64,000 bases of DNA from Streptomyces durmitorensis (lineage in GTDB: Bacteria > Actinomycetota > Actinomycetes > Streptomycetales > Streptomycetaceae). The translations under genes and the position numbers were made by a program. The notes under the pieces were generated by a model, which made no database searches, was not told the DNA's origin, and saw only the letters and a list, made by a program, of their open reading frames with translations. The stretch covers positions 3,410,001 through 3,474,000 of the forward strand of contig NZ_CP097289.1 of NCBI RefSeq assembly GCF_023498005.1, written 5' to 3'. This document shows, in pieces, positions 8,983 to 18,284 of this stretch (the stretch's first letter is position 1; the number at the start of each line of letters is the position of its first letter).

Positions 8983-9367
8983 TCAGCACCCTTTCCAGCA
9001 GTGCGCGGTCCGGCTGTCCCGGGCCGTGGCCCGTTCCGTACACGCGGATCTTTCCCTGGTCTGCGAGGTCGCTCAGCAGGACGCGGACCACGCCGAGCGG
9101 CATCTTCAGAAGCGCGGCGATCTCCGCGACCGTACGCATACGGCGGCAGATCTCGACGATGGCCCGCATCTCCGGCATGACACGCGCGGTGGCATTGCCC
9201 TGCGGCAGTTCGAGGCGCTCCTCGGGGGCTTCGAGGGCGGCGACGAACGTCTCCACGAGCAGGACGTGGCCGAAGCGGGTGCGCCCGCCGGTGAGCGAGT
9301 AAGGCCGTACGCGGGCGGGTTTGCGGTCGCCGCCGCGCTGGGGCAGCTTGCCGGGCTTACTGCTCAT
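8963..9367 (-). CDS. cvnC: Conservon protein CvnC (DUF742)
   Basis: This 134-residue DUF742 protein begins RPYSLTGGRTR after a short basic N-terminus and contains a winged-helix-like segment (VAEIAALLKMPLGVVRVLLSDL). The ATG at 9367 overlaps the cvnB stop by four bases, which decides the start over a longer frame extending inside cvnB. In conservons CvnC is a peripheral membrane-complex component of unknown biochemistry, always encoded between CvnB and CvnD as here. Confidence 0.95.
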   Translation of the reverse strand: MSSKPGKLPQRGGDRKPARVRPYSLTGGRTRFGHVLLVETFVAALEAPEERLELPQGNATARVMPEMRAIVEICRRMRTVAEIAALLKMPLGVVRVLLSDLADQGKIRVYGTGHGPGQPDRALLERVLSGLRRL

Positions 9368-9882
9368 CGGACGCTCTCCATCGACTGGCGCAGCTCGCTG
9401 CGGAGTTCGGGGGTGAGGACATGCCCGGCGCGGCCGACGAAGAGCGCCATGTGGTACGCGACGACGCTCATGTCGCAGTCCGGGGTGGCGTGCACGCCGA
9501 GCAGCGAGCCGTCGCTGATCGACATCACGAAGAGGCTGCCCTCCTCCATGGCGACGACGGTCTGCTTGACCGGTCCCGCGTCCATCAGCTTGGAGGCGCC
9601 GATGCACAGCGAGCCGAGGCCCGAGACGATGGTGGCGAGGTCCGCGCTCGATCCCTTGGGGCCTGAACTGTTGTCCACCGCCGATGCGTTGTTCCGCGCG
9701 GGGTCCGAGGAGAGCAGGAGCAGTCCGTCGGAGGAGACCACCGCCACCGACAGGAGACCCGGCACCTCCTCGACGAGGTTCGTCAGCAGCCAGTGCAGGT
9801 TGCGTGCTTCGCTGCTCAGTCCGAACGCGGCCCCGGCCTTACTGCCGGTGGAAGAACTGGGCGAGCGCATGGGCGCAGTCAA
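9364..9882 (-). CDS. cvnB: Conservon roadblock/LC7 protein CvnB
   Basis: This 172-residue protein has a roadblock/LC7 domain (about residues 28-135), a fold that acts as a platform or regulator for small GTPases such as CvnD. The start is a TTG overlapping the cvnA stop (TTGA), supported by an AGGAGG site seven bases upstream. An ATG four codons later has no ribosome site. The N-terminal 20 residues are Ser/Pro-rich and probably disordered. Confidence 0.94.
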   Translation of the reverse strand: MTAPMRSPSSSTGSKAGAAFGLSSEARNLHWLLTNLVEEVPGLLSVAVVSSDGLLLLSSDPARNNASAVDNSSGPKGSSADLATIVSGLGSLCIGASKLMDAGPVKQTVVAMEEGSLFVMSISDGSLLGVHATPDCDMSVVAYHMALFVGRAGHVLTPELRSELRQSMESVR

Positions 9883-12785
9883 CTACTTGCCTCCTCGACT
9901 GTGTCCCCCATGTTTTCGGTCTGTTCGGTCTCTTCGGTCTCTTCGGTACGTTCGTTCAGCTCGGCCTCCACGTCGCGACGGCCGCTGATGGCTCCCTGGT
10001 GGAAGCCCCCCAGACGCTTGCGCAGCGCTTCGGCGTCGACGGAGCCGCTGCGCGCCTTGGGCACGGTGGGCTCGGGCGCGGTGATCTTGGGCGTGCGCTT
10101 CGGAAGCCCCTTGTCGGTGACGCGGTCCCACTTGGGGGCGGGGGCGGCTTCGGGCTCTGGCGCGGGGGCGGGCTCGGCTTCGGCCTCCGGGTCCGCGTCA
10201 ACCGCCGGAAGGGCGAGCTCCATGGTCGTCTCGGGCGAAGCCTCGGGCGCGGGATCGGGCGAAGCCTCGGGCGCAGGATCGGGCTCGGGCTCAGCCTCGG
10301 GCTCCGCACCAGCCTCCCGCACGGCATGCTCCGCAGCCGCGATCAGCGGATCCTCGACAGCGGCCCCCGCGTCGGCGGACGACGCGGCAGCAGGCGACGC
10401 CGCACGCCCCGGCAGCACATTGGAGTTGGCCTCGGCCTCCGAGCCCGGAAGGTGCAGGGCAGGCGCCCCGCCGGGAACCGGCACACCGACCGGCGGCGCA
10501 CCCACCGCCGGCGCCGCGGCGAGGATCGACTTCGGCAGGACCACGACCGCCGCGACCCCGCCCTGCTTCTGCTCGCGCAGGCGGACCCGGGCCCCGTGCC
10601 GCGCGGCGAGCCGGGCCACGACATAGAGGCCGAGCCCGAGCCCGTCCCCGGTCTCCTGGTCGTACGCGTCGTCCGGACGGAACTCCGCGAGGCGGGAGTT
10701 GAGCTCGTCCATGCGGTCCTCGGTGACCCCTATGCCCTCGTCCTGCACGGAGAGCATGACCTCGCCGCTCTCCAGGAGCCAGCCGGAGACCTCGACGGAG
10801 GCGTCCGGCGGCGAGAACGAGGTCGCGTTCTCCAGGAGCTCGGCGACCAGATGGCTGATGTCGTCCGCGGCGAAGCCCGCGACGTGCGCGTGCGGCGGCA
10901 GCGTGGCGATGCGCACGCGCTCGTACCGCTCGATCTCGGAGACTGCGGCCCGCACGACGTCGACCAGCGGGACCGGGCCGGGGTGCTGGTGGCCGTGTTC
11001 GGCGCCCGCCAGGACGAGGAGGTTCTCGCTGTGGCGGCGCATGACCGTGGCGAAGTGGTCGAGCTTGAAGAGCGTGGCGAGGCGGTCGGGGTCCTGCTCG
11101 CGGTCCTCGAGGTTCTCGATGACGGCGAGCTGCCGCTCGACCAGGCCGAGAGTGCGCAGGGCCAGATTGACGAACGTGCCGTGGATGGACTGCCGCACCC
11201 GCTCCAGGTGGGCGGAGGCCTCGGCCAGTTCGGCGCGCAGCGTCTCGCGCTCGTCGGCCATGGACCGGCGCTGCCCGATGAGGTGCTTGCGGTCGGCTTC
11301 GAGCGTGGTCAGGCGCTCGGTGAGGGCGGCCGCGTGCTCGTGCAGCGCGTTGACGGACCGTACGACCTGGGCGAACTCGTCGTCGCGGCCCGTGAAGCGG
11401 ATCGGCTCCTGGGGCGCGGGCTCGGTGGCCAGGCGGGCCGAGCCGATGCGCAGGACGGCGAGCGGACGGGTCAGGCTGCGGGCCATGCCCATGGAGACGC
11501 CGACCGCGACGAGCAGCGTGACGCCGATGAGCGCGACGCGGATCTCAAGGGCCGTCACGTCGTCGTCGCGCAGCTTGGCGAGGTCCTTGGTGCGCTGCAC
11601 GGTGAGCGCGGACTCGGCGCCGCGCATCATCTCGATGCGGGCGGAGAGCGCGGCGTCGAGCTTCTTGCGGTCGTATCCGCGCTCGGCGGTGGAGAGCGTG
11701 GGCTGGTCGGTGAGACGGGTGAGGTACTTCTCCGCCGTCGTCACCTCGTGGCCGGTGACCGTCGAGTCGTACGTCGTGCGGGCGCCGTCCGTGGCCGCGT
11801 CCCGGAAGTCGGCGATGGCGGCCTGCCCGCGGAGGTGGGCCTGCTGGCCCGCGGCGCTGAGGCCGTCGCGGCGCCTGCTGTCGGCGGAGGACTCGTCGAC
11901 CACGGTGGTGGGCAGGCCGGTGACGGGGTCGACGGTGGTGCTCGTCTCGGTGGAGCTCGGGACGGCGAGAGCGGCCAGGAGGAGGCCACGGGCGCTCGCC
12001 GCCTGTTCGACGGCGTGGTCGAGGTCGGCGAGGGCGTAGGCGCCGGAGCCCGCGCGGGGCGGGGTCTGCTCGGCGAGTTCGCGGGTGAGGCCGTGCAGTT
12101 CGGTGATGACGTCCGAGTACGCCGTGTGGGCTTCCAGAGCGGTGCTCTTGCCGGTGAGCGCCGCTCTGCGGACGGCGCCGATGTCGGCGAGGTCCGCCCG
12201 CAGACCGGCCGGCGCGTCGGCCGTGCGCAGCTCCTCGATCTGGCGGTCGACGCGGGCGCTGCGGCTCTCGGAGAGCCCCTTGCCCTGCGGGCGGCCCGCC
12301 GCGATGAAGGAGGTGACCTCGTCGCGCTCGTCGGCCAGGGAGTGTCCGAGGGAGACGGCGTCCTGGGTGCGCTCGGCGAGGGTCACCAGACTCTGCGCGT
12401 CGCTCAGTTGACCGGAGGCGGCGACGATGGCGGGCGCTCCGGCCCCGGCGATCGCGGCGGCCACGACGGCGACGGCGACGATCAGCCGATTGCGTACGCG
12501 CTTGGTGGGCTTGGAGTTGACGGACTTCACGGGCTTCGAGGGCCCGTCGGCGGACTTCACCGGCTTCGAAGCGCCGTCAGGAGCCGTCACGCCGGGGGCC
12601 GTCGCACCGGGGGGCGTCTGCTCTCCCGCCGCGTGCTCGGGGTTCTCTCCCGCTGTGGTCTCGGACGAGCGCTCTGTAGGGGTGGTCGCGCCCGGCGTGG
12701 CCCCTTCGGGAGCCGTCTGCTTGCCCTTGCGCCCAGGCCGCATCTTCTGCACCGGTGCTCGCATTCTTGTTTTTCGTCTGCCCAT
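9879..12785 (-). CDS. cvnA: Conservon sensor histidine kinase-like protein CvnA
   Basis: This membrane sensor of about 968 residues has a disordered Lys/Pro/Thr-rich cytoplasmic N-terminus, a first transmembrane helix, a large extracellular helical sensing domain of the nitrate/nitrite-sensing type, a second transmembrane helix, HAMP (ARSLTRPLAVLRIG), and a GHKL ATPase domain with N-box ELLENATSFSPP and G-boxes DEGIGV and GDGLGLGLYVV. A long C-terminal Pro/Glu/Ala-rich tail includes tandem PDPAPEAS-type repeats. A clear phosphoacceptor His motif is not obvious, as usual for conservon kinases. The start is uncertain: ATG at 12785 is taken, with in-frame ATGs at 12764 and 12743. It is the first gene of a four-gene overlapping operon. 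Confidence 0.93.
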   Translation of the reverse strand: MGRRKTRMRAPVQKMRPGRKGKQTAPEGATPGATTPTERSSETTAGENPEHAAGEQTPPGATAPGVTAPDGASKPVKSADGPSKPVKSVNSKPTKRVRNRLIVAVAVVAAAIAGAGAPAIVAASGQLSDAQSLVTLAERTQDAVSLGHSLADERDEVTSFIAAGRPQGKGLSESRSARVDRQIEELRTADAPAGLRADLADIGAVRRAALTGKSTALEAHTAYSDVITELHGLTRELAEQTPPRAGSGAYALADLDHAVEQAASARGLLLAALAVPSSTETSTTVDPVTGLPTTVVDESSADSRRRDGLSAAGQQAHLRGQAAIADFRDAATDGARTTYDSTVTGHEVTTAEKYLTRLTDQPTLSTAERGYDRKKLDAALSARIEMMRGAESALTVQRTKDLAKLRDDDVTALEIRVALIGVTLLVAVGVSMGMARSLTRPLAVLRIGSARLATEPAPQEPIRFTGRDDEFAQVVRSVNALHEHAAALTERLTTLEADRKHLIGQRRSMADERETLRAELAEASAHLERVRQSIHGTFVNLALRTLGLVERQLAVIENLEDREQDPDRLATLFKLDHFATVMRRHSENLLVLAGAEHGHQHPGPVPLVDVVRAAVSEIERYERVRIATLPPHAHVAGFAADDISHLVAELLENATSFSPPDASVEVSGWLLESGEVMLSVQDEGIGVTEDRMDELNSRLAEFRPDDAYDQETGDGLGLGLYVVARLAARHGARVRLREQKQGGVAAVVVLPKSILAAAPAVGAPPVGVPVPGGAPALHLPGSEAEANSNVLPGRAASPAAASSADAGAAVEDPLIAAAEHAVREAGAEPEAEPEPDPAPEASPDPAPEASPETTMELALPAVDADPEAEAEPAPAPEPEAAPAPKWDRVTDKGLPKRTPKITAPEPTVPKARSGSVDAEALRKRLGGFHQGAISGRRDVEAELNERTEETEETEQTENMGDTVEEASS

Positions 12786-13119
12786 GGGCCCGGGTGACGA
12801 TCCGTCAACACACGCGCCCCCCGGTACGGCTCCTGACCCTTCCAGTGCCGATGGGTGGCAGTCGTGCATCACATGCCTGGCCACCCGAAGGAGTGAACAT
12901 CGGCGGGGAGTTGGCGAGCAAGTCCCCGCCGGAGCCGAAAGTCTCGGCCACGGTGCGCCGGTTGGACGTCGACCGCAGGCTTTGGCAGGATGCGCCGCCA
13001 CACGCCGACGGAAGCGATCATTCCGACTGAAATCCGGCGTCTGACCTGCTGGTCCGGGCCAACCCCGCTCGATTGCGGCCTCCGGATGACCTTGTGAAGG
13101 CCTCGTGCAGACTGGCCGA
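12786..13119. other. Divergent intergenic region, cvnA / PP2C-like gene
   Basis: These 334 bases separate two divergent genes and must hold both promoters. A TTGACG hexamer on the minus strand at about 12802-12807 is a possible -35 for cvnA but lacks a convincing -10. I see no strong palindrome, hairpin or small coding sequence here. Confidence 0.5.
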
Positions 13120-13965
13120 ATGCGTATCGAACTCGCCACCGAGCCCGGAGACCCCGCCCGCCCCAACGAGGACTATGCCGCGGTGACGCTTCCCGCGGCC
13201 GGACAAGGCGGATCGCTCGTCCTTCTGGACGGGGTGACTCCACCTGCCGGAGATGACGGCTGCCTGCATTCCGTCCCTTGGTTCACGGCGCGACTCGGGG
13301 GCGCACTGGGAGAACTGTCCGTTTCGCGGCGGGATATGACGCTCGCCGAGATCCTCGCGGCGGCGATCGTGCGCACCGCGGACGCCCATGGTCAGACTTG
13401 TGACCTTTCTCACCCGCGCACGCCTCAGGCCACCGTGGTTCTGGTGCGTTGGGACGACGAACGGGTCGAGCACCTCGTCCTGTCCGACTCCGCGCTCCTG
13501 GTGGCGGGCCCTGACGGCCACGTCACCCCGGTACTCGACGAGCGCCTCACGGAACTGCCGCCGCGGATCCGCGCGATGCGCGACGAGGTCCGCGCGCTGC
13601 CGCGCGGCTCCGCCGAACGCGAGGTCGCGGGCCGCGCGTACGGCGCCGCGGTCGAGGCCCTGCGGAACGCGGAGGACGGCTTCTTCACGGCGGCCGCGGA
13701 TCCGTCGGCGGCCGCGCGGGCGGTCACCGGCACCTGGCCGCGCGCCGAGGTGACGGCGGTGGCGGCCCTGACGGACGGGGTCGGGCGCTGGGTCGAGACG
13801 TTCCGCGCGGGCGACTGGACGGAGTGCTTCACACTGCTGCGGAAGGACGGTCCGCAGCGTCTGGTGGACCGGGTGCGGGAGCTGGAGCGGGCGGACCCGG
13901 AGGGGACGGCGTTCCCGCGGGGGAAGCGGCATGACGACGCGGCTGTCGTTTACGCGGAGTTGTGA
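13120..13965 (+). CDS. PP2C-like phosphatase domain protein
   Basis: This 281-residue protein resembles the PPM/PP2C phosphatase fold: an opening MRIELATEPGDPARPNEDY segment, a LVLLDGVTPP motif replacing the usual metal-binding DGMGG, a LSDSALLV strand and a C-terminal RHDDAAVVYAEL. The metal-ligand motifs are degenerate, so catalysis is uncertain; it could be a pseudophosphatase or dephosphorylate a narrow range of substrates. ATG 13120 is taken rather than the GTG five codons upstream because homologous starts usually lie just before RIELATEPG. It is divergent from the conservon operon, whose function may be related. Confidence 0.75.
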   Translation: MRIELATEPGDPARPNEDYAAVTLPAAGQGGSLVLLDGVTPPAGDDGCLHSVPWFTARLGGALGELSVSRRDMTLAEILAAAIVRTADAHGQTCDLSHPRTPQATVVLVRWDDERVEHLVLSDSALLVAGPDGHVTPVLDERLTELPPRIRAMRDEVRALPRGSAEREVAGRAYGAAVEALRNAEDGFFTAAADPSAAARAVTGTWPRAEVTAVAALTDGVGRWVETFRAGDWTECFTLLRKDGPQRLVDRVRELERADPEGTAFPRGKRHDDAAVVYAEL

Positions 13966-13997
13966 CGGGCCCCAAGGGGCCTGAGGGGCCCTGAGGG

Positions 13998-14048
13998 CTC
14001 CGGCCCTCGGAACTCCGGTCCTCGGAACTCCGGCCCTCAGGACTCCGG
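13998..14048. repeat. Tandem 15-bp repeat, three copies plus a partial
   Basis: Three consecutive 15-base units of the form CTCCGG(C/T)CCTC(G/A)G(A/G)A at 13998, 14013 and 14028 are followed by a six-base partial unit. The array lies between the convergent PP2C-like and MarR genes and runs into the last codons of the MarR gene. It follows a GGGGCC-rich stretch that could form a weak terminator hairpin. Confidence 0.8.
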
Positions 14049-14561
14049 CGACTCGTTCAGCTGGTGCAGCAGGCGGGCCAGTTCCGCCACTTCCGCCCGG
14101 TCCCACCCGGACAGCTTTCGTACGTACTGCTCCCTGCGCCCCGTACGAACCTCGCGGAAGCGCCGGCCGCCCTCCTCCGTGAGATGGACCAGCCAGGCAC
14201 GTCCGTCGACGGGGTCGGGCTCGCGGCCGACGAGCCCGAGCTCCTCCAGGGCGCGCAGCTGACGGCTCATCGTCGCCTTGCCGACGCCGATGTACGCGGC
14301 GAGATCCGTGGCCCGCTGCGGGCCCGAGTCGTCGAGGCAGGCCAGGAGTCCGTACGCGGCGGGCTCCAGATCAGGGTGTACCTGGCGCGCCATCTCCCCG
14401 GACGAGGCACGCGCCCGGCGCAGGAGCAGGCTCAACTCCCGCTCCAGGGAGAGGAACTCGCGGTCGACACCCCTGCTCACGTCGACCCCCCTGTTCACGT
14501 CGACCCCCCTGTTCACATCGACGCCGCCGTTGTTCTCACCCTCGTGCACTTCAGCACCCAT
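14037..14561 (-). CDS. MarR family transcriptional regulator
   Basis: This 174-residue winged-helix regulator has a DNA-binding region of about residues 75-135 (RATDLAAYIGVGKATMSRQLRALEELGLV, then a wing with DPVDGRAWLVHLT). An unusual N-terminal extension contains three near-identical six-residue repeats of the type GVDVNR, encoded by an 18-bp tandem repeat. The ATG at 14561 is assumed; if translation started after the repeats the protein would still have a complete MarR domain. The divergent neighbour is a secreted muramidase, so control of that gene is possible. The ligand is unknown. Confidence 0.88.
   Translation of the reverse strand: MGAEVHEGENNGGVDVNRGVDVNRGVDVSRGVDREFLSLERELSLLLRRARASSGEMARQVHPDLEPAAYGLLACLDDSGPQRATDLAAYIGVGKATMSRQLRALEELGLVGREPDPVDGRAWLVHLTEEGGRRFREVRTGRREQYVRKLSGWDRAEVAELARLLHQLNESPES
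14463..14516. repeat. 18-bp tandem repeat inside MarR N-terminus
   Basis: Three tandem units GTCGAC(A/C)CCCCTG(C/T)TCAC lie at 14463, 14481 and 14499, with a degenerate fourth at 14517. In the coding strand they give repeated Val-Asp-Val-Asn/Ser-Arg-Gly blocks. Copies two and three are identical, suggesting recent slippage. Confidence 0.85.
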
Positions 14562-14840
14562 GGCACGCTTTCTTTCCGGATCGGATCAGTTTTCCGCCCC
14601 GCACGGCGGCAGACATCCGCGTCGGCCCATCGCCGCAGCTGGACCAGTATTTCGTAACGTCACGCGAGGCCACGCCGTGGACACCGCCGCTGGAGTAGAC
14701 CAACGGCAGACACCGGACCCCCTTCCCAGTCACGGGTCTACGTGCGTAGCGTCGTGAGTGACATGTTCACACCACGACCATGTCGACAGGTCCCCCCACG
14801 AGCTCCATCGAGCTCATTCGAGGCCTTCGGAGGCACGCAC

Positions 14841-15683
14841 ATGCCCGTGCACAGACCCGGAACGCCCCGCCGCTCTCGCTGGTCAGCGGCCGGAATCCTG
14901 CTCTCAGTCCTCTCCGCCCTCTCCCTCCTCCTCACCCTGCCGGGCGCCGCACAGGCCGCCGGCGGCGACGACACCCCGGCCCGCGGTTCGGCCCGCATGG
15001 GCCAGGGCGTCGTCGAGCACGACGGGCAGGGCAGTCTGCCGCCCTCCGGCGACGCCGTACAGACCGAAGGCGTCGACGTCAGCAGTCACCAGGGCAACGT
15101 CGCCTGGGCCACGCTCTGGAACAGCGGCGTGAAGTGGTCCTACGTGAAGGCCACCGAGGGGACGTACTACAAGAACCCCTACTTCGCCCAGCAGTACAAC
15201 GGCTCGTACAACGTCGGCATGATCCGCGGCGCCTACCACTTCGCGACGCCCGACACGACGAGCGGCGCCACCCAGGCCAACTACTTCGTGGACAACGGCG
15301 GCGGCTGGTCGCGTGACGGCAAGACGCTGCCGGGCGCGCTCGACATCGAGTGGAATCCGTACGGGGCGGCCTGCTTCGGCAAGTCGCAGTCCGCGATGGT
15401 CACCTGGATCCGTGACTTCCTGAACCAGTACAAGGCACGCACCGGGCGCCACGCGGTGATCTACACGGCCACCAGCTGGTGGAAGCAGTGCACCGGCAAC
15501 TACGGCGGCTTCGCCGTCAACAACCCGCTCTGGATCGCCCGCTACAACACCTCGCCGGGTGAGCTGCCGGCCGGCTGGGGCGTGCAGACGATGTGGCAGT
15601 ACACCTCGACGGGCCCGACGGTCGGGGACCACAACAAGTTCAACGGCGCTCTGGACAGGGTCCAGGCGCTCGCCAACGGCTGA
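14841..15683 (+). CDS. Secreted GH25 lysozyme (muramidase)
   Basis: This 280-residue secreted muramidase has a signal peptide of about 37 residues (basic RRSRW then a hydrophobic core ending LPGAAQAA), a short disordered stretch, and a GH25 Cellosyl/M1-like catalytic domain beginning TEGVDVSSHQGNVAW. The acidic catalytic cluster is visible: VDVSS with the first Asp and LDIEWNP with the Asp/Glu pair. It hydrolyses beta-1,4 MurNAc-GlcNAc bonds, and the family includes O-acetyl-tolerant enzymes. ATG 14841 is chosen because it follows a GGAGG site at proper distance and starts a canonical signal peptide; the longer in-frame extension to 14742 is rejected. Confidence 0.95.
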   Translation: MPVHRPGTPRRSRWSAAGILLSVLSALSLLLTLPGAAQAAGGDDTPARGSARMGQGVVEHDGQGSLPPSGDAVQTEGVDVSSHQGNVAWATLWNSGVKWSYVKATEGTYYKNPYFAQQYNGSYNVGMIRGAYHFATPDTTSGATQANYFVDNGGGWSRDGKTLPGALDIEWNPYGAACFGKSQSAMVTWIRDFLNQYKARTGRHAVIYTATSWWKQCTGNYGGFAVNNPLWIARYNTSPGELPAGWGVQTMWQYTSTGPTVGDHNKFNGALDRVQALANG

Positions 15684-15700
15684 GCGCGCGCCCCGCGCGC

Positions 15701-15736
15701 GAGGGCCCGGAACCCCTTGCGGGGTCCCGGGCCCTC
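15701..15736. terminator. Bidirectional terminator between muramidase and lon
   Basis: A 16-bp stem (GAGGGCCCGGAACCCC pairing with GGGGTCCCGGGCCCTC, one mismatch) with a four-base loop lies between convergent genes. It lacks a U-run, as is usual in Streptomyces. Confidence 0.85.
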
Positions 15737-15780
15737 ACTCACCGGCCTCCGCGGGCGGAGCCCGCTGATGGACACAGCCG

Positions 15781-18195
15781 TCACGCGGCGGCCGGAATCC
15801 TCACCTCGGCCTCGGTCAGCGCCAGTTCGAGCACCTGGCGGACGTCCGTCACCGGGTGCACGTCCAGCTTCTGAAGGATCTCCGCCGGGACGTCGTCCAG
15901 ATCGGCCTCGTTCCGCTTCGGGATGATCACCGTGGTGATCCCGGCGCGGTGCGCGGCCAGCAGCTTCTGCTTGACGCCGCCGATCGGCAGGACGCGCCCG
16001 GTCAGCGAGACCTCACCGGTCATGGCCACGTCCGTACGGACGAGACGGCCGCTGAGCAGCGAGGCCAGGGCGGTCGTCATGGTGACGCCCGCGCTCGGCC
16101 CGTCCTTGGGCACCGCGCCCGCCGGGAAGTGGATGTGCACGCCGCGTTCCTTCAGGTCCGCGACGGGCAGCTCCAGTTCGGCGCCGCGCGAGCGCAGGAA
16201 GGAGAGCGCGATCTGCGCGGACTCCTTCATCACGTCGCCGAGCTGACCGGTCAGGGTCAGTCCCGCGGCGCCGGTCTCCGGATCGGCGAGCGACGCCTCG
16301 ACGAACAGGACGTCGCCTCCCGCGCCGGTGACCGCGAGCCCGGTCGCCACACCCGGCACCGCCGTGCGCCGCTCGGCCGGGTCCTGCGCCGACTCGGGCA
16401 CGTGGTGCGGGCGCCCGATGAGCGCGCGCAGATTGTCCTCGCCGACGGTGAACGGCAGCTCCTGCTCGCCCAGTTCGTGCTGCGCCGCGACCTTGCGGAG
16501 CAGCCGCGCGACGGACCGCTCCAGGTTCCGTACGCCCGCTTCCCGGGTGTACTCCCCCGCGAGCTTGCGCAGCGCGCTCTCGTCCAGGGTCACCTCGTCC
16601 GTCTGAAGACCGGCCCGCTCCAGCTGGCGCGGGACCAGGTGGTCGCGGGCGATGACGACCTTCTCGTCCTCGGTGTACCCGTCGAGCCTGACCAGCTCCA
16701 TGCGGTCGAGCAGCGCCTCGGGGATGGCCTCGATGACGTTCGCCGTCGCGAGGAACACGACGTCGCTCAGGTCGAGCTCGACCTCCAGGTAGTGGTCGCG
16801 GAACGTGTGGTTCTGCGCCGGGTCGAGGACTTCGAGGAGGGCGGCGGCCGGGTCGCCCCGGAAGTCGGAGCCCACCTTGTCGATCTCGTCGAGGAGCACG
16901 ACCGGGTTCATGGATCCGGCCTCCTTGATGGCCCGCACGATCCGTCCGGGCAGCGCCCCCACGTACGTACGACGGTGTCCGCGGATCTCCGCCTCGTCGC
17001 GTACGCCGCCGAGCGCGACCCGCACGAACTTGCGCCCCATGGCATGCGCGACGGACTCGCCGAGCGAGGTCTTGCCGACGCCGGGCGGACCGACGAGGGC
17101 GAGCACCGCGCCGCCACGGCGGCCGCCGACGACCCCGAGGCCGCGGTCGGCACGCCGCTTGCGCACCGCGAGGTACTCGGTGATGCGCTCCTTCACGTCC
17201 GACAGGCCCGCGTGCTCGGCGTCGAGGATGCTCTGGGCGCCCTTGATGTCGTACTGGTCCTCGGTGCGTTCGTTCCAGGGCAGTTCCAGGACGGTGTCGA
17301 GCCAGGTCCTGATCCAGGAGCCCTCGGGCGACTGGTCGCTGGAGCGCTCCAGCTTGTCGACTTCCTTGAGGGCGGCCTCGCGGACATTCTCGGGGAGGTC
17401 GGCGGCCTCGACGCGGGTGCGGTAGTCGTCGGACTCCTCACCGTCCTGCTCGCCGTTGATCTCGCGCAGTTCCTTGCGCACGGCGTCGAGCTGGCGCCGC
17501 AGCAGGAACTCGCGCTGCTGCTTGTCGACGCCTTCCTGCACGTCCTTGGCGATCGACTCGGCGACATCCTGCTCGGCGAGGTGCTCGCTCAGCTGCTCGG
17601 TGGCGAGCTTCAGGCGGGCGGCCGGGTCCTCGGTCTCCAGGAGCTGGATCTTCTGCTGGGTGGAGAGGAAGGGTGAGTAGCCGGAGTTGTCGGCGAGGGC
17701 GGAGACGTCCTCGATCGCCTGGACACGGTCGACGACCTGCCAGGCGCCGCGCTTCTTCAGCCAGCTGGTGGCGAGCGCCTTGTACTCCTTGACCAGCTCG
17801 GCAAGGGCTCCCGGCAGCGGGTCGGGCACGGTCTCGTCGACCTTGAGCCCCTCCACCCAGAGCGCCGCACCGGGCCCGGTCGTGCCGGCGCCGATCCGCA
17901 CGCGGCCACGGCCGCGGATGAGGGCGCCGGGGTCGCCGTCAGAGAGGCGCCCGACCTGCTCGACGGTGCCGAGGACGCCGGTCGCGGCGTACGTCCCGTC
18001 GATGCGCGGAACAAGAAGGACCTGCGGCTTGCTGCTCCCATCGGAGCGTGCGGCCGCCTGGGCGGCCTCCACCGCGGCGCGTACGTCGGTGTCGGACAGG
18101 TCGAACGGAACCACCATGCCGGGCAGGACAACCTCGTCGTCGAGCGGCAGCACGGGCAGGGTGAGCGGTGTGGGCGCCTTGGACTCAGTAGTCAT
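15781..18195 (-). CDS. lon: ATP-dependent protease Lon
   Basis: This 804-residue Lon protease degrades damaged and specific regulatory proteins in the cytoplasm as a hexamer. It has an N-terminal substrate-binding LON domain (from [15 protein letters not shown]), an AAA+ module with Walker [11 protein letters not shown] and sensor motifs, and a C-terminal protease domain with catalytic Ser in KDGPSAGVT and Lys in [13 protein letters not shown] 18195 is preferred over an ATG seven codons upstream because a GGGGAG site precedes it. A HAIR-type inverted repeat directly upstream fits control by the HspR heat-shock repressor, which is known to govern lon in Streptomyces. Confidence 0.97.
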   Translation of the reverse strand: MTTESKAPTPLTLPVLPLDDEVVLPGMVVPFDLSDTDVRAAVEAAQAAARSDGSSKPQVLLVPRIDGTYAATGVLGTVEQVGRLSDGDPGALIRGRGRVRIGAGTTGPGAALWVEGLKVDETVPDPLPGALAELVKEYKALATSWLKKRGAWQVVDRVQAIEDVSALADNSGYSPFLSTQQKIQLLETEDPAARLKLATEQLSEHLAEQDVAESIAKDVQEGVDKQQREFLLRRQLDAVRKELREINGEQDGEESDDYRTRVEAADLPENVREAALKEVDKLERSSDQSPEGSWIRTWLDTVLELPWNERTEDQYDIKGAQSILDAEHAGLSDVKERITEYLAVRKRRADRGLGVVGGRRGGAVLALVGPPGVGKTSLGESVAHAMGRKFVRVALGGVRDEAEIRGHRRTYVGALPGRIVRAIKEAGSMNPVVLLDEIDKVGSDFRGDPAAALLEVLDPAQNHTFRDHYLEVELDLSDVVFLATANVIEAIPEALLDRMELVRLDGYTEDEKVVIARDHLVPRQLERAGLQTDEVTLDESALRKLAGEYTREAGVRNLERSVARLLRKVAAQHELGEQELPFTVGEDNLRALIGRPHHVPESAQDPAERRTAVPGVATGLAVTGAGGDVLFVEASLADPETGAAGLTLTGQLGDVMKESAQIALSFLRSRGAELELPVADLKERGVHIHFPAGAVPKDGPSAGVTMTTALASLLSGRLVRTDVAMTGEVSLTGRVLPIGGVKQKLLAAHRAGITTVIIPKRNEADLDDVPAEILQKLDVHPVTDVRQVLELALTEAEVRIPAAA

Positions 18196-18216
18196 GATCT
18201 CCCCTTCGGCATTCAA

Positions 18217-18237
18217 GTTGAGCTATGTGGACTCAAT
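18217..18237. promoter_or_regulatory. HAIR-type operator (HspR) upstream of lon
   Basis: GTTGAGC and ACTCAAT flank seven bases, matching the HspR consensus CTTGAGT-N7-ACTCAAG at 11 of 14 positions with exact spacing. It ends about 22 bases upstream of the lon start codon. HspR control of lon together with dnaK and clpB is established in S. coelicolor; occupancy here is inferred from the motif. Confidence 0.8.
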
Positions 18238-18284
18238 GCTCGTGAGTCCATGAATGTTCCCCAAGGGATGTTCGCTGTGAGCGA

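Noticed and set aside
9684..12797. 1037-codon plus-strand frame over cvnA
   Set aside because: It is antisense to the conservon kinase, with no recognisable domain and Arg/Gly/Leu-rich composition.
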